This document shows positions 9,777-19,040 of a stretch of DNA of 64,000 nucleotides, one piece after another. Made by a program: the position numbers and the translations under genes. Position 1 is the first letter of the stretch. Every line of letters starts with the position of its first letter. The stretch lies in assembly GCF_002252155.1 (NCBI RefSeq), contig NZ_NEFD01000008.1:1-64000 (forward strand), written 5' to 3'. This DNA comes from Wohlfahrtiimonas sp. G9077 (lineage in GTDB: Bacteria; Pseudomonadota; Gammaproteobacteria; Cardiobacteriales; Wohlfahrtiimonadaceae). Below the pieces are notes generated by a model. The model searched no databases. It saw only the letters and a list, made by a program, of their open reading frames with translations, and was not told where the DNA came from.

Positions 9777-10481
9777 TCAAATAAGAGTATATTCTTTAAT
9801 TAATTTATGAGTTTCTTCTATAGAGTTGAACATCAAGACATCTATAATTGATAGATTGGGTACAAAGTCATTAGAAAACTGAGGATAACTAATACTTCCG
9901 CTTTTTAAAAAAAACAACTCGATGTTTTTTTCCTTAAACTGATCTTTTGAATATAGGGTTTGCCCACCGATTGGATTAATATAAACATCTGCTTTTTCTT
10001 GTATACAAATATTTAATATGCGTTCAGAACCAGTAGTGTCATGTGAATGATTGAGCTTACTACTGAGAATAAACTTTGTCGGCAAATTTAGGTATTCCGA
10101 AATTTGAATTACACTTTGGGTCGCTAGCTGGGAGACATTAGATATAGGTTTATTTAAAACAGATTGAATAATATTAAAAACATTTGAAAAGTTGGGCGCT
10201 TTTTTGTAGTTAAATTCTAAAGTTTTTAAAAAAATATTCTTCCATTTATAAAATGCTTCTTCACTAACTTTTGTGTTATTGATCTTGCTATTTTGACTTG
10301 CTTTATGCAAGGGAACAGTGAATAAAGATGATGAGTTATTAACTAGAAGATTATTCCTATTAATCCAGCCTTTTTTTATAAAGCTCACATCATCATAAAA
10401 TATGAATTTATCTACGGCATAAATTAATTGAAAGTAGCCAATATATGGAAAAAAATAAGGTTGCATTATAGCCAGTTTCAT
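9777..10481 (-). CDS. WbqC-like family protein
   Basis: The protein has 234 aa and starts with LAIMQPYFFPYIGYFQLI, then FIFYDDVSFIKKGWINRN, which I recognise as the WbqC-like family found in O-antigen clusters. YINPIGGQTLY in the C-terminal half is also conserved. The biochemical role is not settled to my knowledge; members often sit with aminodeoxysugar genes and are suspected of taking part in attaching unusual acyl groups. It overlaps the aminotransferase gene by 4 bp. A role in modifying the amino sugar made upstream is inference. Confidence 0.8.
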   Translation of the reverse strand: MKLAIMQPYFFPYIGYFQLIYAVDKFIFYDDVSFIKKGWINRNNLLVNNSSSLFTVPLHKASQNSKINNTKVSEEAFYKWKNIFLKTLEFNYKKAPNFSNVFNIIQSVLNKPISNVSQLATQSVIQISEYLNLPTKFILSSKLNHSHDTTGSERILNICIQEKADVYINPIGGQTLYSKDQFKEKNIELFFLKSGSISYPQFSNDFVPNLSIIDVLMFNSIEETHKLIKEYTLI

Positions 10482-11587
10482 AATTTTCCTTTAATTACTT
10501 GAATGACTCTATGAATATCTTGATCTGTTAAAGTTGGATAAATAGGTAAACACAAAACTTGTTCTGATGCTTTAGCTGCTATCGGCAATGAAACATCTGA
10601 ATAATTCTTATAAGCAGCGAAATCAGTTATCAGAGGATAAAAATACCGTCTTGCATAGATTTCATGTTTTTTTAATTCCTCATATAGCCAGTCTCGTTCT
10701 TTACCATATTGCAATTCATTAATGAGAATAGGGAAATAAGAGTAGTTATGTTTTTGTATCTTTAAATCTAGGATACATGATATACCTGGAATTTCTTTTA
10801 ATTGTTCCATATAAATATCGGCAATTTTTTTGCGAGAATTTATAAATTGATCGACATAATTTAGTTGCAATAAACCAAATGCAGCATTAACTTCACTCAT
10901 CTTTCCGTTGCTACCTATCTCTGTTACTTCTACTTCATTTGAGATACCAAAATTTTTGAGCCGGTCAATATGTTGTTTGGTTTCTAGATCATGAGAAATT
11001 ATTGCGCCACCTTCAAAAGTATTAAATACTTTTGTAGCATGAAAGCTTAAAATACTAAGATCCCCATAATTGAGAATACTACCATTTTGATCTTCAACCC
11101 CAAATGCATGGGCAGCATCATAAATTACCTTTAAATTATGTTGTTGAGCAATTTTGGAAATTTCTTCCGCATTACAGGGATTTCCATAACAGTGAACAGC
11201 TAAGATTGCGGTTGTTTTGTCAGTAATAGCTTCTTCTATTTTACCGGGATCTATGTTGAGAGTTATCGGATCAATATCAATGAAAATAGGGGTTAAATTA
11301 TTCCACACTAATGCATGAGATGTAGCAACAAAAGAATAAGGCGTTGTAATGACTTCTCCAGATAAACCATAGCATTGTAATGCCGTTAATAACGCATTTG
11401 TACCGTTATTGAATAGTGAGATGTAAGGAACACCTAAATGTTTACATAAAGCCTGCTCTAAAGCTTGATGCATTGGCCCATTATTAGTAAGGAATTTACT
11501 ATCCCATATTTTTTCCAGATAAGGAATAAATTCTTCTAATGGTGGAAGCGATGGTTGAGTAACAAAAATTTTATGATCTTGAGACAT
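10478..11587 (-). CDS. dTDP-4-amino-4,6-dideoxyhexose aminotransferase, VioA-like
   Basis: This 369-aa PLP-dependent enzyme of the DegT/DnrJ/EryC1 family should transaminate dTDP-4-keto-6-deoxyglucose made by RmlA and RmlB. FNNGTNALLTAL holds the cofactor phosphate, YDAAHAFG has the pyridine-binding Asp (about 157), and SFHATKVFNTFEGG has the Schiff-base lysine (about 186). It strongly resembles E. coli O7 VioA, which yields dTDP-viosamine (Qui4N). The C4 stereochemistry, Qui4N versus Fuc4N, cannot be decided from motifs. rmlC and rmlD are absent, so the keto sugar is not going to rhamnose here. It abuts rmlA directly. Confidence 0.85.
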   Translation of the reverse strand: MSQDHKIFVTQPSLPPLEEFIPYLEKIWDSKFLTNNGPMHQALEQALCKHLGVPYISLFNNGTNALLTALQCYGLSGEVITTPYSFVATSHALVWNNLTPIFIDIDPITLNIDPGKIEEAITDKTTAILAVHCYGNPCNAEEISKIAQQHNLKVIYDAAHAFGVEDQNGSILNYGDLSILSFHATKVFNTFEGGAIISHDLETKQHIDRLKNFGISNEVEVTEIGSNGKMSEVNAAFGLLQLNYVDQFINSRKKIADIYMEQLKEIPGISCILDLKIQKHNYSYFPILINELQYGKERDWLYEELKKHEIYARRYFYPLITDFAAYKNYSDVSLPIAAKASEQVLCLPIYPTLTDQDIHRVIQVIKGKL

Positions 11588-12466
11588 TTAACTTCCTTTG
11601 ACCAATGAAATCAAATATTGCCCATAAGCATTTTTACTCATGCTTTGCCCGATTTTGAGTAGATCCTCTTTCGATAACCAGCCATTATTAAAAGCAATCT
11701 CTTCTAAACATGCGATTTTATAGCCTTGTCGTTTTTCGATGGTTTCTACAAACATCCCTGCTTCTAATAAGCTTTCATGCGTGCCTGTATCTAACCAAGC
11801 AAAACCACGTCCCATCAATTCAACGTGCAAATCACCGCGCTGTAAATACGCTTGGTTAATGCTTGTGATCTCTAATTCGCCACGTGGTGAAGGTTGTACA
11901 TTCTTCGCCATTTCCACCACATCATTGTCATAAAAATATAAACCGGTTACTGCGAAATTTGATCGGGGTTTTGTGGGCTTTTCTTCAATCGAAATGGCTT
12001 GTTTATGTTCATTAAACTCAACCACACCAAAACGCTCTGGATCTTTCACCTGATAACCAAAAACTGTCGCACCTGTCGATCGATTCATTGCTTCTTTCAG
12101 CATTGGGGTAAAGCCTTGGCCATAAAAAATATTATCCCCAAGCACTAAGCAAACATTGCTATCACCAATGAATTCTTCACCAATTAAAAAAGCTTGCGCC
12201 AAGCCATCTGGACTTGGTTGAATGGCATAGCTGATTGTAATCCCAAATTGGGAGCCATCATCCAACAAACGTTGGTAACCTTCCATATCTTCTGGCGTAC
12301 TGATCACTAAAACTTCACGAATGCCCGCAAGCATTAAGACAGATAAAGGATAATAAATCATGGGTTTATCATAAATGGGCAGAAGCTGTTTTGATACACC
12401 CTTGGTAATGGGATACAAACGCGTCCCTGAACCACCTGCTAGAATAATGCCCTTTGTTTGTTTCAT
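11588..12466 (-). CDS. rmlA: Glucose-1-phosphate thymidylyltransferase
   Basis: The 292-aa enzyme makes dTDP-glucose from dTTP and glucose-1-phosphate. [12 protein letters not shown] is the nucleotidyltransferase signature, [17 protein letters not shown] contains the catalytic lysine region, and LGDNIFYG and [10 protein letters not shown] are conserved further on. Length and sequence are those of the RmlA/RfbA family. It overlaps rmlB by 4 bp. GC is close to genome average, unlike the AT-rich genes downstream, so this part of the locus looks like conserved flank. Confidence 0.95.
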   Translation of the reverse strand: MKQTKGIILAGGSGTRLYPITKGVSKQLLPIYDKPMIYYPLSVLMLAGIREVLVISTPEDMEGYQRLLDDGSQFGITISYAIQPSPDGLAQAFLIGEEFIGDSNVCLVLGDNIFYGQGFTPMLKEAMNRSTGATVFGYQVKDPERFGVVEFNEHKQAISIEEKPTKPRSNFAVTGLYFYDNDVVEMAKNVQPSPRGELEITSINQAYLQRGDLHVELMGRGFAWLDTGTHESLLEAGMFVETIEKRQGYKIACLEEIAFNNGWLSKEDLLKIGQSMSKNAYGQYLISLVKGS

Positions 12467-13524
12467 GATACATTTGCTCCTAATCTTTCTCTTTGATAGC
12501 TACCATCTTGTACATTGCGACACCAATCTAAATGATTGAGGTACCACTCAACTGTTTTACGAATGCCACTCTCAAAAGTTTCTTTTGGTACCCAGCCCAA
12601 TTCTCTTTGAATTTTACTCGCATCAATGGCATAACGTAAATCATGTCCTGGGCGATCTTTTACAAATGTGATTAAATCGGCATAGTGCTTGCCATCATTA
12701 CGCGGTTTTAATTCATCTAAAATACGACAAATCGTTTTCACAACTTCAATATTTGCTTTTTCATTATGGCCACCAATGTTATAAGTTTGTGCCACTTTTC
12801 CTTCTGTGACCACTTTATATAAAGCGCGTGCATGATCTTCAACATACAACCAATCACGAATTTGCTGACCATCACCATAAATGGGCAAAGGTTTACCATC
12901 CAATGCATTGAGAATCATCAGTGGAATTAATTTTTCAGGAAAATGATATGGCCCATAATTATTAGAACAATTGGTCACAATTGTGGGTAAACCATATGTT
13001 CTCTCCCACGCGCGCACTAAGTGATCTGAACTCGCTTTGCTGGCTGAATATGGGGAACTCGGTGCATAAGCCGTGGTTTCTGTAAATAAATCATTGGTGC
13101 CTGCTAAATCACCATAAACTTCATCTGTTGAGATGTGATGAAATCTAAAAGCGCTTTTGTTAGCATCATCTAAAGTGAGCCAATATTGACGAGCCGCTTC
13201 TAGTAATGTGTATGTGCCCACAATGTTGGTTTCGATGAATGCAGCTGGCCCATCAATTGAGCGATCAACATGAGACTCTGCCGCTAAATGCATCACACAA
13301 TCAGGCTGAAAGGATTCAAACACTTCATTTAAAGCAACTCTGTCACAAATATCAATTTGTTTAAATTGATAACGCGAATGATTTTCTATTGAACGCAGCG
13401 ACTCTAAATTACCTGCATATGTGAGTTTATCAATGTTGCATACATGATCTTGTGTGTGTTCAATGATATGACGGACAACTGCAGAGCCAATAAACCCTGC
13501 GCCGCCTGTGATGAGAATTTTCAT
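12463..13524 (-). CDS. rmlB: dTDP-glucose 4,6-dehydratase
   Basis: The 353-aa enzyme converts dTDP-glucose to dTDP-4-keto-6-deoxyglucose using bound [13 protein letters not shown] binds [11 protein letters not shown] is family-typical, [11 protein letters not shown] carries the Thr-Asp-Glu catalytic set, and [10 protein letters not shown] has the Tyr-x-x-x-Lys. I start at 13524 because a GGAG ribosome-binding site sits 8 nt upstream; it lies inside the longer frame from 13542, which rules that start out. It is the second gene of the operon, 20 bp after wzz. Confidence 0.95.
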   Translation of the reverse strand: MKILITGGAGFIGSAVVRHIIEHTQDHVCNIDKLTYAGNLESLRSIENHSRYQFKQIDICDRVALNEVFESFQPDCVMHLAAESHVDRSIDGPAAFIETNIVGTYTLLEAARQYWLTLDDANKSAFRFHHISTDEVYGDLAGTNDLFTETTAYAPSSPYSASKASSDHLVRAWERTYGLPTIVTNCSNNYGPYHFPEKLIPLMILNALDGKPLPIYGDGQQIRDWLYVEDHARALYKVVTEGKVAQTYNIGGHNEKANIEVVKTICRILDELKPRNDGKHYADLITFVKDRPGHDLRYAIDASKIQRELGWVPKETFESGIRKTVEWYLNHLDWCRNVQDGSYQRERLGANVS

Positions 13525-13544
13525 AATTATTTCTCCGTGCATAA

Positions 13545-14819
13545 TTATATTTTACGATTACGCACCGCTTGGCGAATCAACACAATCATACAGCCGAGCA
13601 TGCCACCTAACAAAAAGCCAATAATTGTAATTAAAGCTTTATTAGGCTTACTTGCTTTGAGAGGCATTTGTGCTTTTTCATCAATACTGACCACAGAAAA
13701 ACGGGTAATGTTAGGATTGATGGTATTGAGTTTCGCAATTTGTTTTTCGATCAAGGTAATGTCGGCTAAAAATAGGTCATGATTTTCACGAATCTTCAGC
13801 AATTCAACTTTACGGTTGTTTTGCAGTAACATTAATTCTTTTTCGATTTCAGCAATGCGCGGATTGGTGAAATCATCATTGGTTCGGCTGAGTAATGCAT
13901 CACGTTCAGCGGTTAAGGCTTCTGTACCCATAAAATATAGGGGTAAAGATTGGTTGTTGATTTCTGTTAAAATCACGTTGCCATTGATCTCAGCAGAACC
14001 CTTTTTATCAGATGCCGCGCTTAAAGAGGTTGGTTTAATGTAGTTGAGCTTTGTGGCAATACTGATGGCTTCATTGAGCTGGGCAATGCGATTTTCTCGC
14101 TTAAGCTTTAATTCTAAACGAAGGGCAGACAACTCATCTTTCAGCATGGCAGTTCTGAGTTTATCTTGTTCATTGAGCACCGCAATTTGTGAGTCAATGT
14201 CAAGTTTATAACTTGCACGCAATGCTGTGATTTGATCTTTGAGTTCTTGTTTTCTTTGGTCAATGCGGTTTTGGATGAGGTTTGGGATCTCTTCTTTAAC
14301 GGCAGAAGAGACTTTCTTCACAAAACCATTGACAATTTGTACACCATCGATGCCTTTCGGGTAAGTGAGCTCAATTGTAATCGAGCGAATCGGATCATCT
14401 TTTTTAGAAGGTGTGATTTTAAAGTTATTTGCATCAAATGCCGCAATCACTTGTTCGGTGGATAAAGAAGTGTTTTCAAGTAAAGGCTGTAATAAATTTT
14501 GATTGTCTAATAAATAGTTTTCACGGCCTTGATAAGAATAGACTTCCTGTTCAACATCATTAAAGAGTGCTTCAGGTGTAGTGCTATACACGCCCGTATC
14601 ATTAATGGCAAAAATTTTGTCATTATTGACAGGTTTTAACACGCTTTTGACTTTATAAACAGGTGTCATCATGAGTGATGCAATGATGGCAATCACTGTA
14701 CATGCAAATGTCACCCCCACAATCAGCCATTTGCCGCGCCATAATGTGGCCACTAATTCAAATAAATCAATCTCGTCATTATTTTGTTGGGGTAAATTAT
14801 TTTGTTGAGGATTATTCAT
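13545..14819 (-). CDS. wzz: Wzz-type chain-length determinant
   Basis: This 424-aa inner-membrane protein sets the modal length of Wzy-made glycan chains. After a Gln/Asn-rich start, [15 protein letters not shown] precedes the first membrane span. There is a long coiled-coil-rich periplasmic region (about residues 150-350). A proline-containing segment (PLKASKPNK) leads into the second span and a short basic tail. It lacks a Walker kinase domain, so it is a Wzz/PCP-1 type rather than a Wzc tyrosine kinase. Start 14819 is chosen over the ATG at 14912, which would extend back across the promoter. It is the first gene of the operon. Confidence 0.87.
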   Translation of the reverse strand: MNNPQQNNLPQQNNDEIDLFELVATLWRGKWLIVGVTFACTVIAIIASLMMTPVYKVKSVLKPVNNDKIFAINDTGVYSTTPEALFNDVEQEVYSYQGRENYLLDNQNLLQPLLENTSLSTEQVIAAFDANNFKITPSKKDDPIRSITIELTYPKGIDGVQIVNGFVKKVSSAVKEEIPNLIQNRIDQRKQELKDQITALRASYKLDIDSQIAVLNEQDKLRTAMLKDELSALRLELKLKRENRIAQLNEAISIATKLNYIKPTSLSAASDKKGSAEINGNVILTEINNQSLPLYFMGTEALTAERDALLSRTNDDFTNPRIAEIEKELMLLQNNRKVELLKIRENHDLFLADITLIEKQIAKLNTINPNITRFSVVSIDEKAQMPLKASKPNKALITIIGFLLGGMLGCMIVLIRQAVRNRKI

Positions 14820-14841
14820 ATTGATGGAGTACCTAGTGCAC

Positions 14842-14856
14842 ACAAGCACCGCTTGT
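14842..14856 (-). promoter_or_regulatory. Hairpin in the untranslated leader of the polysaccharide operon
   Basis: ACAAGC and GCTTGT form a perfect 6-bp stem with a 3-nt loop, read as ACAAGCGGTGCTTGT on the minus strand, between the wzz promoter and start. The GCGGT in the loop resembles part of the RfaH ops element, but the rest does not match, so a role in transcript elongation is only possible. Confidence 0.35.
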
Positions 14857-14890
14857 ATGATTAAATTTATTGAATAAAAAAGCGTGCCAT

Positions 14891-14919
14891 ATTCTAATCT
14901 AAAGGTTTGCAATGGTCAA
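14891..14919 (-). promoter_or_regulatory. Sigma70 promoter of the polysaccharide operon
   Basis: On the minus strand TTGACC (14919-14914) and TAGAAT (14896-14891) are separated by 17 bp, an ideal spacing. Transcription would start near 14884, giving a leader of about 65 nt before wzz. No other strong promoter is obvious in the 13.5-kb operon downstream. Confidence 0.7.
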
Positions 14920-14941
14920 AATTATCTCACACAGCATCTCC

Positions 14942-14958
14942 TTTACAAATCATGTAAA
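14942..14958. promoter_or_regulatory. Inverted repeat upstream of polA
   Basis: TTTACA and TGTAAA form a perfect inverted repeat with 5 bp between arms, 34 bp before the polA start and overlapping a possible -10 (TAAAAT, 14955-14960). This could be an operator; no regulator can be named. Confidence 0.35.
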
Positions 14959-14991
14959 ATCACCGCATCCCACATCAACTTTTGGAAGATT

Positions 14992-17736
14992 ATGTCTAAG
15001 CAAACCTTTTTAATCATCGATGGTTCTAATTTTCTTTTTCGTGCTTATCACGCATTGCCGCCATTAACCACGCGCGCAGGGCAGCCAACAGGCGCCATTC
15101 GTGGCGTGATTACGATGTTTCAAAAGCTTTTAGACACTTTTAATCCAGCCTATGCTGCGGTGACATTTGATGCGAAGGGCAAAAGCTTTCGCAGTGATTT
15201 ATATGCAGAGTATAAAGCCCATCGCCCACCAATGCCGGATGACCTACGCGCGCAAATAGCGCCATTGATGGATGTGGTGGATTTTTTGGGTTTTCCGCGG
15301 TTGAGCATTGATGGCATTGAAGCTGATGATGTGATCGCAACCCTTGCACTTGAAGGCAAGGCGAAGGGATATGAAGTGATCATCGCATCGAGCGATAAGG
15401 ATTTAGCTCAGCTTGTGGGCGGCCCCATTAAAATGTTTGATGGCATGAAAAACCTCATGCTCGATCGTGATGGCGTGTATGAGAAATTTGGGGTTTACCC
15501 GGAAGCCATTCGTGATTATTTGACCTTAATGGGCGATAAAGCCGATAACATTCCGGGCGTTGATGGCGTTGGGCCAAAAACGGCGGCAAAATGGTTGGCA
15601 GAGTATGAAACCCTTGATGGCATCATTGAAAATGCTGACAAAATTAAAGGCAAAGTGGGGGAGCGGTTACGCAGTTCATTGGCACAATTAGAATTATCCC
15701 GCCAATTGACCACATTGTTGATGGATGCAGATTTGCCGTATCGCGTGGAGGATTTAGCGCTGCGTGATCCCAACATTGATGAACTCACCAAACTATACAC
15801 AGAATTTGAGTTTAACTCATTGTTAAAGCAGTTGATCTCAGGCAAGCCCACAAGCGGCTTTCAGCCGATGCTCAATTCGCAAGTGATCGCGCCGCGCACG
15901 CAAGAATGGATCATGCCAACGCCGCCAAACACCATCACATATACTGCAGTGACGGACATTGCCGTGTTAGATGCATTCATTGCGCGCGCTCATCAAGCCA
16001 ATCGCGTGGCTGTGGATACTGAAACCGATGGTTTAGATGCCATGCAAGCAAAATTGGTGGGCATTTCTCTTGCAATCACTGGCGGGGAAGCGATTTATAT
16101 TCCATTGCAGCATGATTTGTTGGTGGCGCCAGAGCAATTGCCGATGCAGGATGTGTTAGATCGCTTAGCCCCTTTATTAGAAGATCCAAATGTGGCGCTT
16201 GTAGGGCAAAATTTAAAATATGATTGGCACATCTTTAAACGTTATGGCATCACCTTAAATGGCATCGCCGATGATACGATGCTCGCAAGTTATGTATGGG
16301 ATGCCACAGAAAAGCACAATATGGATGATTTGGCGCTGAACTATTTGGGGCACACCACAACGCCATTTGAAGAGATCGCCGGTAAAGGTAAAAAACAGAA
16401 AACCTTTAATGAAATTCCTGTGGAAACAGCAACCCATTATGCTGCAGAAGATGCGGACATTACGCTGCGTTTGTATCATGCATTATCGCCAAGAGTTGCG
16501 AGCATTGAGTCTTTAGAGAAGCTCTATCAAAACATCGAAATGCCATTATTAACGGTGCTTGCCAAAATGGAGCACGAAGGCATTTTGGTTAATGTCCCGC
16601 ATTTAGAAGCATTGAGCCAAGAATTATCGCAGCGTTTAGATGCGCTCGAAGCTCAAGCGTATGAACTTGCCGGCGAAACCTTTAATCTTGGCTCACCCAA
16701 GCAATTGGGCGCGATTTTGTTTGAAAAATTAGGTTTGCCCGTTGTGAAAAAAACAGCCAAAGGCCAACCTTCCACCAATGAAGAAGTGCTGCAAGAGCTT
16801 GCCCTTGATTATCCATTGCCAAAGCTGTTGATCGAGTATCGCGAACTTTCTAAATTAAAATCCACTTATACAGATGCATTGGTGGCAGAAGTGAATCCGC
16901 ACACCGGGCGCATTCATACCTCATTTAACCAAGCATTGACGTCTACAGGGCGTTTGTCGTCATCAAAGCCGAATCTACAAAACATTCCTGTACGTACAGA
17001 AGAAGGGCGAAAAATCCGTGAAGCCTTTATTGCCAAGCCCGGTTACCGCATGATTTCTGCCGACTATTCACAAATTGAGTTGCGCTTAATGGCGCATTTT
17101 TCCGGTGATGAAACGTTGATCAATGCCTTTAAAAATGACCTTGACATTCATAAAGCCACAGCAGCTGAAGTGTTTCATACGCCGCTGGATGAAGTCTCCG
17201 GTGAGCTTCGCCGCTCTGCTAAAGCCATTAACTTTGGTTTGATTTATGGCATGGGTGCTTTTGGCCTAGCGAAACAGCTTGGCATTTCGCGCACGCAAGC
17301 CCAAGAATACATTCAACGATATTTCAGCCGTTATCCCACCATTTTACAATTCATGGAAGATGCGAAAGAAAAAGCGCGTGCCAATGGCTATGTGGAAACA
17401 TTGCTTGGGCGCCGCTTACCATTGCCAGAGATCAACAGCAGCAACGGCATGCAAAAAGCCGGCGCTGAGCGCATTGCCGTCAATGCGCCCTTACAAGGCA
17501 CCGCTGCGGACATCATTAAGCTTGCCATGATCGAAGTGGATCAAAAGCTCCATGCAACCGGATTGGATGCCAAAGTATTGCTACAGGTGCACGATGAATT
17601 GGTGCTAGAGGCAAGCGAAGCCGATGCAGAAAAAGTGGCAGCTTTGCTGAAAACGGCGATGGAAAACGTCATCACTTTAAAAGTGCCATTAAAAGTGGAT
17701 GTGGCGATTGGTCAAAATTGGGATGAAGTGCACTGA
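14992..17736 (+). CDS. polA: DNA polymerase I
   Basis: The 914-aa enzyme does gap filling, RNA primer removal and repair synthesis. The 5' nuclease domain (about 1-290) begins LIIDGSNFLFRAYHA. The 3'-5' exonuclease domain has the DTETDG motif, then GQNLKYDWH and YAAEDAD, so proofreading residues look intact. The polymerase domain has motif A (SADYSQIELR), motif B (RRSAKAINFGLIYGMG) and motif C (LQVHDELVLE). The ATG at 14992 follows a GGAAG ribosome-binding site; the frame's earlier ATG at 14884 is upstream noise. The stop overlaps gtrA by one base. Confidence 0.97.
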   Translation: MSKQTFLIIDGSNFLFRAYHALPPLTTRAGQPTGAIRGVITMFQKLLDTFNPAYAAVTFDAKGKSFRSDLYAEYKAHRPPMPDDLRAQIAPLMDVVDFLGFPRLSIDGIEADDVIATLALEGKAKGYEVIIASSDKDLAQLVGGPIKMFDGMKNLMLDRDGVYEKFGVYPEAIRDYLTLMGDKADNIPGVDGVGPKTAAKWLAEYETLDGIIENADKIKGKVGERLRSSLAQLELSRQLTTLLMDADLPYRVEDLALRDPNIDELTKLYTEFEFNSLLKQLISGKPTSGFQPMLNSQVIAPRTQEWIMPTPPNTITYTAVTDIAVLDAFIARAHQANRVAVDTETDGLDAMQAKLVGISLAITGGEAIYIPLQHDLLVAPEQLPMQDVLDRLAPLLEDPNVALVGQNLKYDWHIFKRYGITLNGIADDTMLASYVWDATEKHNMDDLALNYLGHTTTPFEEIAGKGKKQKTFNEIPVETATHYAAEDADITLRLYHALSPRVASIESLEKLYQNIEMPLLTVLAKMEHEGILVNVPHLEALSQELSQRLDALEAQAYELAGETFNLGSPKQLGAILFEKLGLPVVKKTAKGQPSTNEEVLQELALDYPLPKLLIEYRELSKLKSTYTDALVAEVNPHTGRIHTSFNQALTSTGRLSSSKPNLQNIPVRTEEGRKIREAFIAKPGYRMISADYSQIELRLMAHFSGDETLINAFKNDLDIHKATAAEVFHTPLDEVSGELRRSAKAINFGLIYGMGAFGLAKQLGISRTQAQEYIQRYFSRYPTILQFMEDAKEKARANGYVETLLGRRLPLPEINSSNGMQKAGAERIAVNAPLQGTAADIIKLAMIEVDQKLHATGLDAKVLLQVHDELVLEASEADAEKVAALLKTAMENVITLKVPLKVDVAIGQNWDEVH

Positions 17737-18080
17737 TGTTTCAAAAATATTTTTCCATTGGCATTCTCAATACGCTGCTGCACTGGTTGATTTTTGCCAT
17801 TGCTTTACAAGGTTTTGGCCTTGGGCAGGGCAGCGCAAATCTTATGGCCTTTGTGGTGGCGGTGACATTTTCCTTTTATATGAATGCCAAATATACCTTC
17901 AAAAAGCAGGCAACCGGCGTGCGATATCTGCTGTTTGTGAGCTTTATGGGGCTAATGAGTTATGGGGTTGGCGCATTGTCGGATCATTGGCAGCTCTATC
18001 CCATCATAACGTTGATTGTTTTTTCAGCTTTAAGCCTTGTGCTGGGCTATCTGTATTCTAAATTCATTGTTTTTCATTAA
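17736..18080 (+). CDS. GtrA-family membrane protein
   Basis: This 114-aa protein with four membrane spans starts FQKYFSIGILNTLLHWLIF and contains FSFYMNAKYTFK, the GtrA signature. GtrA proteins are thought to flip undecaprenyl-phosphate-glucose to the periplasm. It overlaps polA by one base and is followed by a GtrB-type transferase and a large membrane protein, the classic three-part glucosylation module. Here the module is chromosomal, without phage genes nearby. Confidence 0.87.
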   Translation: MFQKYFSIGILNTLLHWLIFAIALQGFGLGQGSANLMAFVVAVTFSFYMNAKYTFKKQATGVRYLLFVSFMGLMSYGVGALSDHWQLYPIITLIVFSALSLVLGYLYSKFIVFH

Positions 18081-18098
18081 CATTATAAAAATATAACC

Positions 18099-19040
18099 AT
18101 GACCCAACCCATAAAAATATCTTTAGTGGTCCCTGTCTATAACGAAGAGGCAGCGTTGCCCATTTTTTACCAAGCGGTGCGAGAAGCGCCATTTCTGAAG
18201 GATTATGATCTTGAGATTGTGTTCATCAATGATGGCAGCCGTGATCAAACGGAAGCCATCATCAATGCATTGGCCATCTCGGATCATTGCGTTCAAGCTT
18301 TAAGTTTTACCCGCAATTTTGGTAAAGAGCCGGCGCTTTTTGCTGGGTTAGAGCATGCCACAGGTGATGCGGTGATTCCCATTGATGTGGATCTACAAGA
18401 TCCCATTGAAGTCATTCCTGAACTGATTGAAAAATGGCAGGAAGGCTTTGATGTGGTGCTCGCTAAACGCATTGATCGCTCCTCGGACAGTTTTTTAAAG
18501 CGTCAATCTGCGGGATTATTTTATAAGCTTCACAATAAAATCAGCACACCGAAAATTGAAGAAAATGTTGGCGATTTTCGCTTAATGTCCCGAAATGTGG
18601 TGGAAAACATTAAAAAATTGCATGAACGTAATCTCTTTATGAAGGGCGTGCTCTCTTGGGTGGGCGGTCGAACAGCGGTGGTTGAATATGCGCGCGCAGA
18701 GCGCTCTGCTGGGGACACTAAATTCAATGCTTGGAAATTGTGGAATTTAGCCGTGGAGGGCATCACAAGCTTTTCGACGGCGCCTTTACGCATTTGGGCG
18801 TATTTGGGGTTTGTGGTGGCGCTGTTATCTTTTGCGTATGGCGCGTATATGATTTTTGAGAAGATTGTGTTTGGCAATCCCGTGCCAGGATATCCTTCGA
18901 TCTTGGTGTCGATCCTATTTTTAGGGGGCGTGCAGCTCATTGGCATTGGCGTTCTCGGCGAATATGTGGGCAGGATTTATATGGAAAGCAAGCAGCGTCC
19001 ACGGTATTTATTAAAACAGACGGGGAGTCAGAAACAATGA
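18099..19040 (+). CDS. GtrB-like undecaprenyl-phosphate glycosyltransferase
   Basis: The product, 313 aa, is a GT2 enzyme of the GtrB/DPM1 type that charges undecaprenyl phosphate with a sugar, usually glucose. [11 protein letters not shown] opens the fold, INDGSRDQT and [21 protein letters not shown] follow, and DVDLQDP is the metal-binding segment. Two C-terminal membrane spans (about 230-255 and 265-290) match GtrB topology. It lies 18 bp after the gtrA-like gene and overlaps the next gene by 4 bp. Confidence 0.9.
   Translation: MTQPIKISLVVPVYNEEAALPIFYQAVREAPFLKDYDLEIVFINDGSRDQTEAIINALAISDHCVQALSFTRNFGKEPALFAGLEHATGDAVIPIDVDLQDPIEVIPELIEKWQEGFDVVLAKRIDRSSDSFLKRQSAGLFYKLHNKISTPKIEENVGDFRLMSRNVVENIKKLHERNLFMKGVLSWVGGRTAVVEYARAERSAGDTKFNAWKLWNLAVEGITSFSTAPLRIWAYLGFVVALLSFAYGAYMIFEKIVFGNPVPGYPSILVSILFLGGVQLIGIGVLGEYVGRIYMESKQRPRYLLKQTGSQKQ

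Noticed and set aside
14842-14856. RfaH ops element
   Set aside because: Only GCGGT of the GGCGGTAGnnTG consensus is present, so I list it only as a hairpin.
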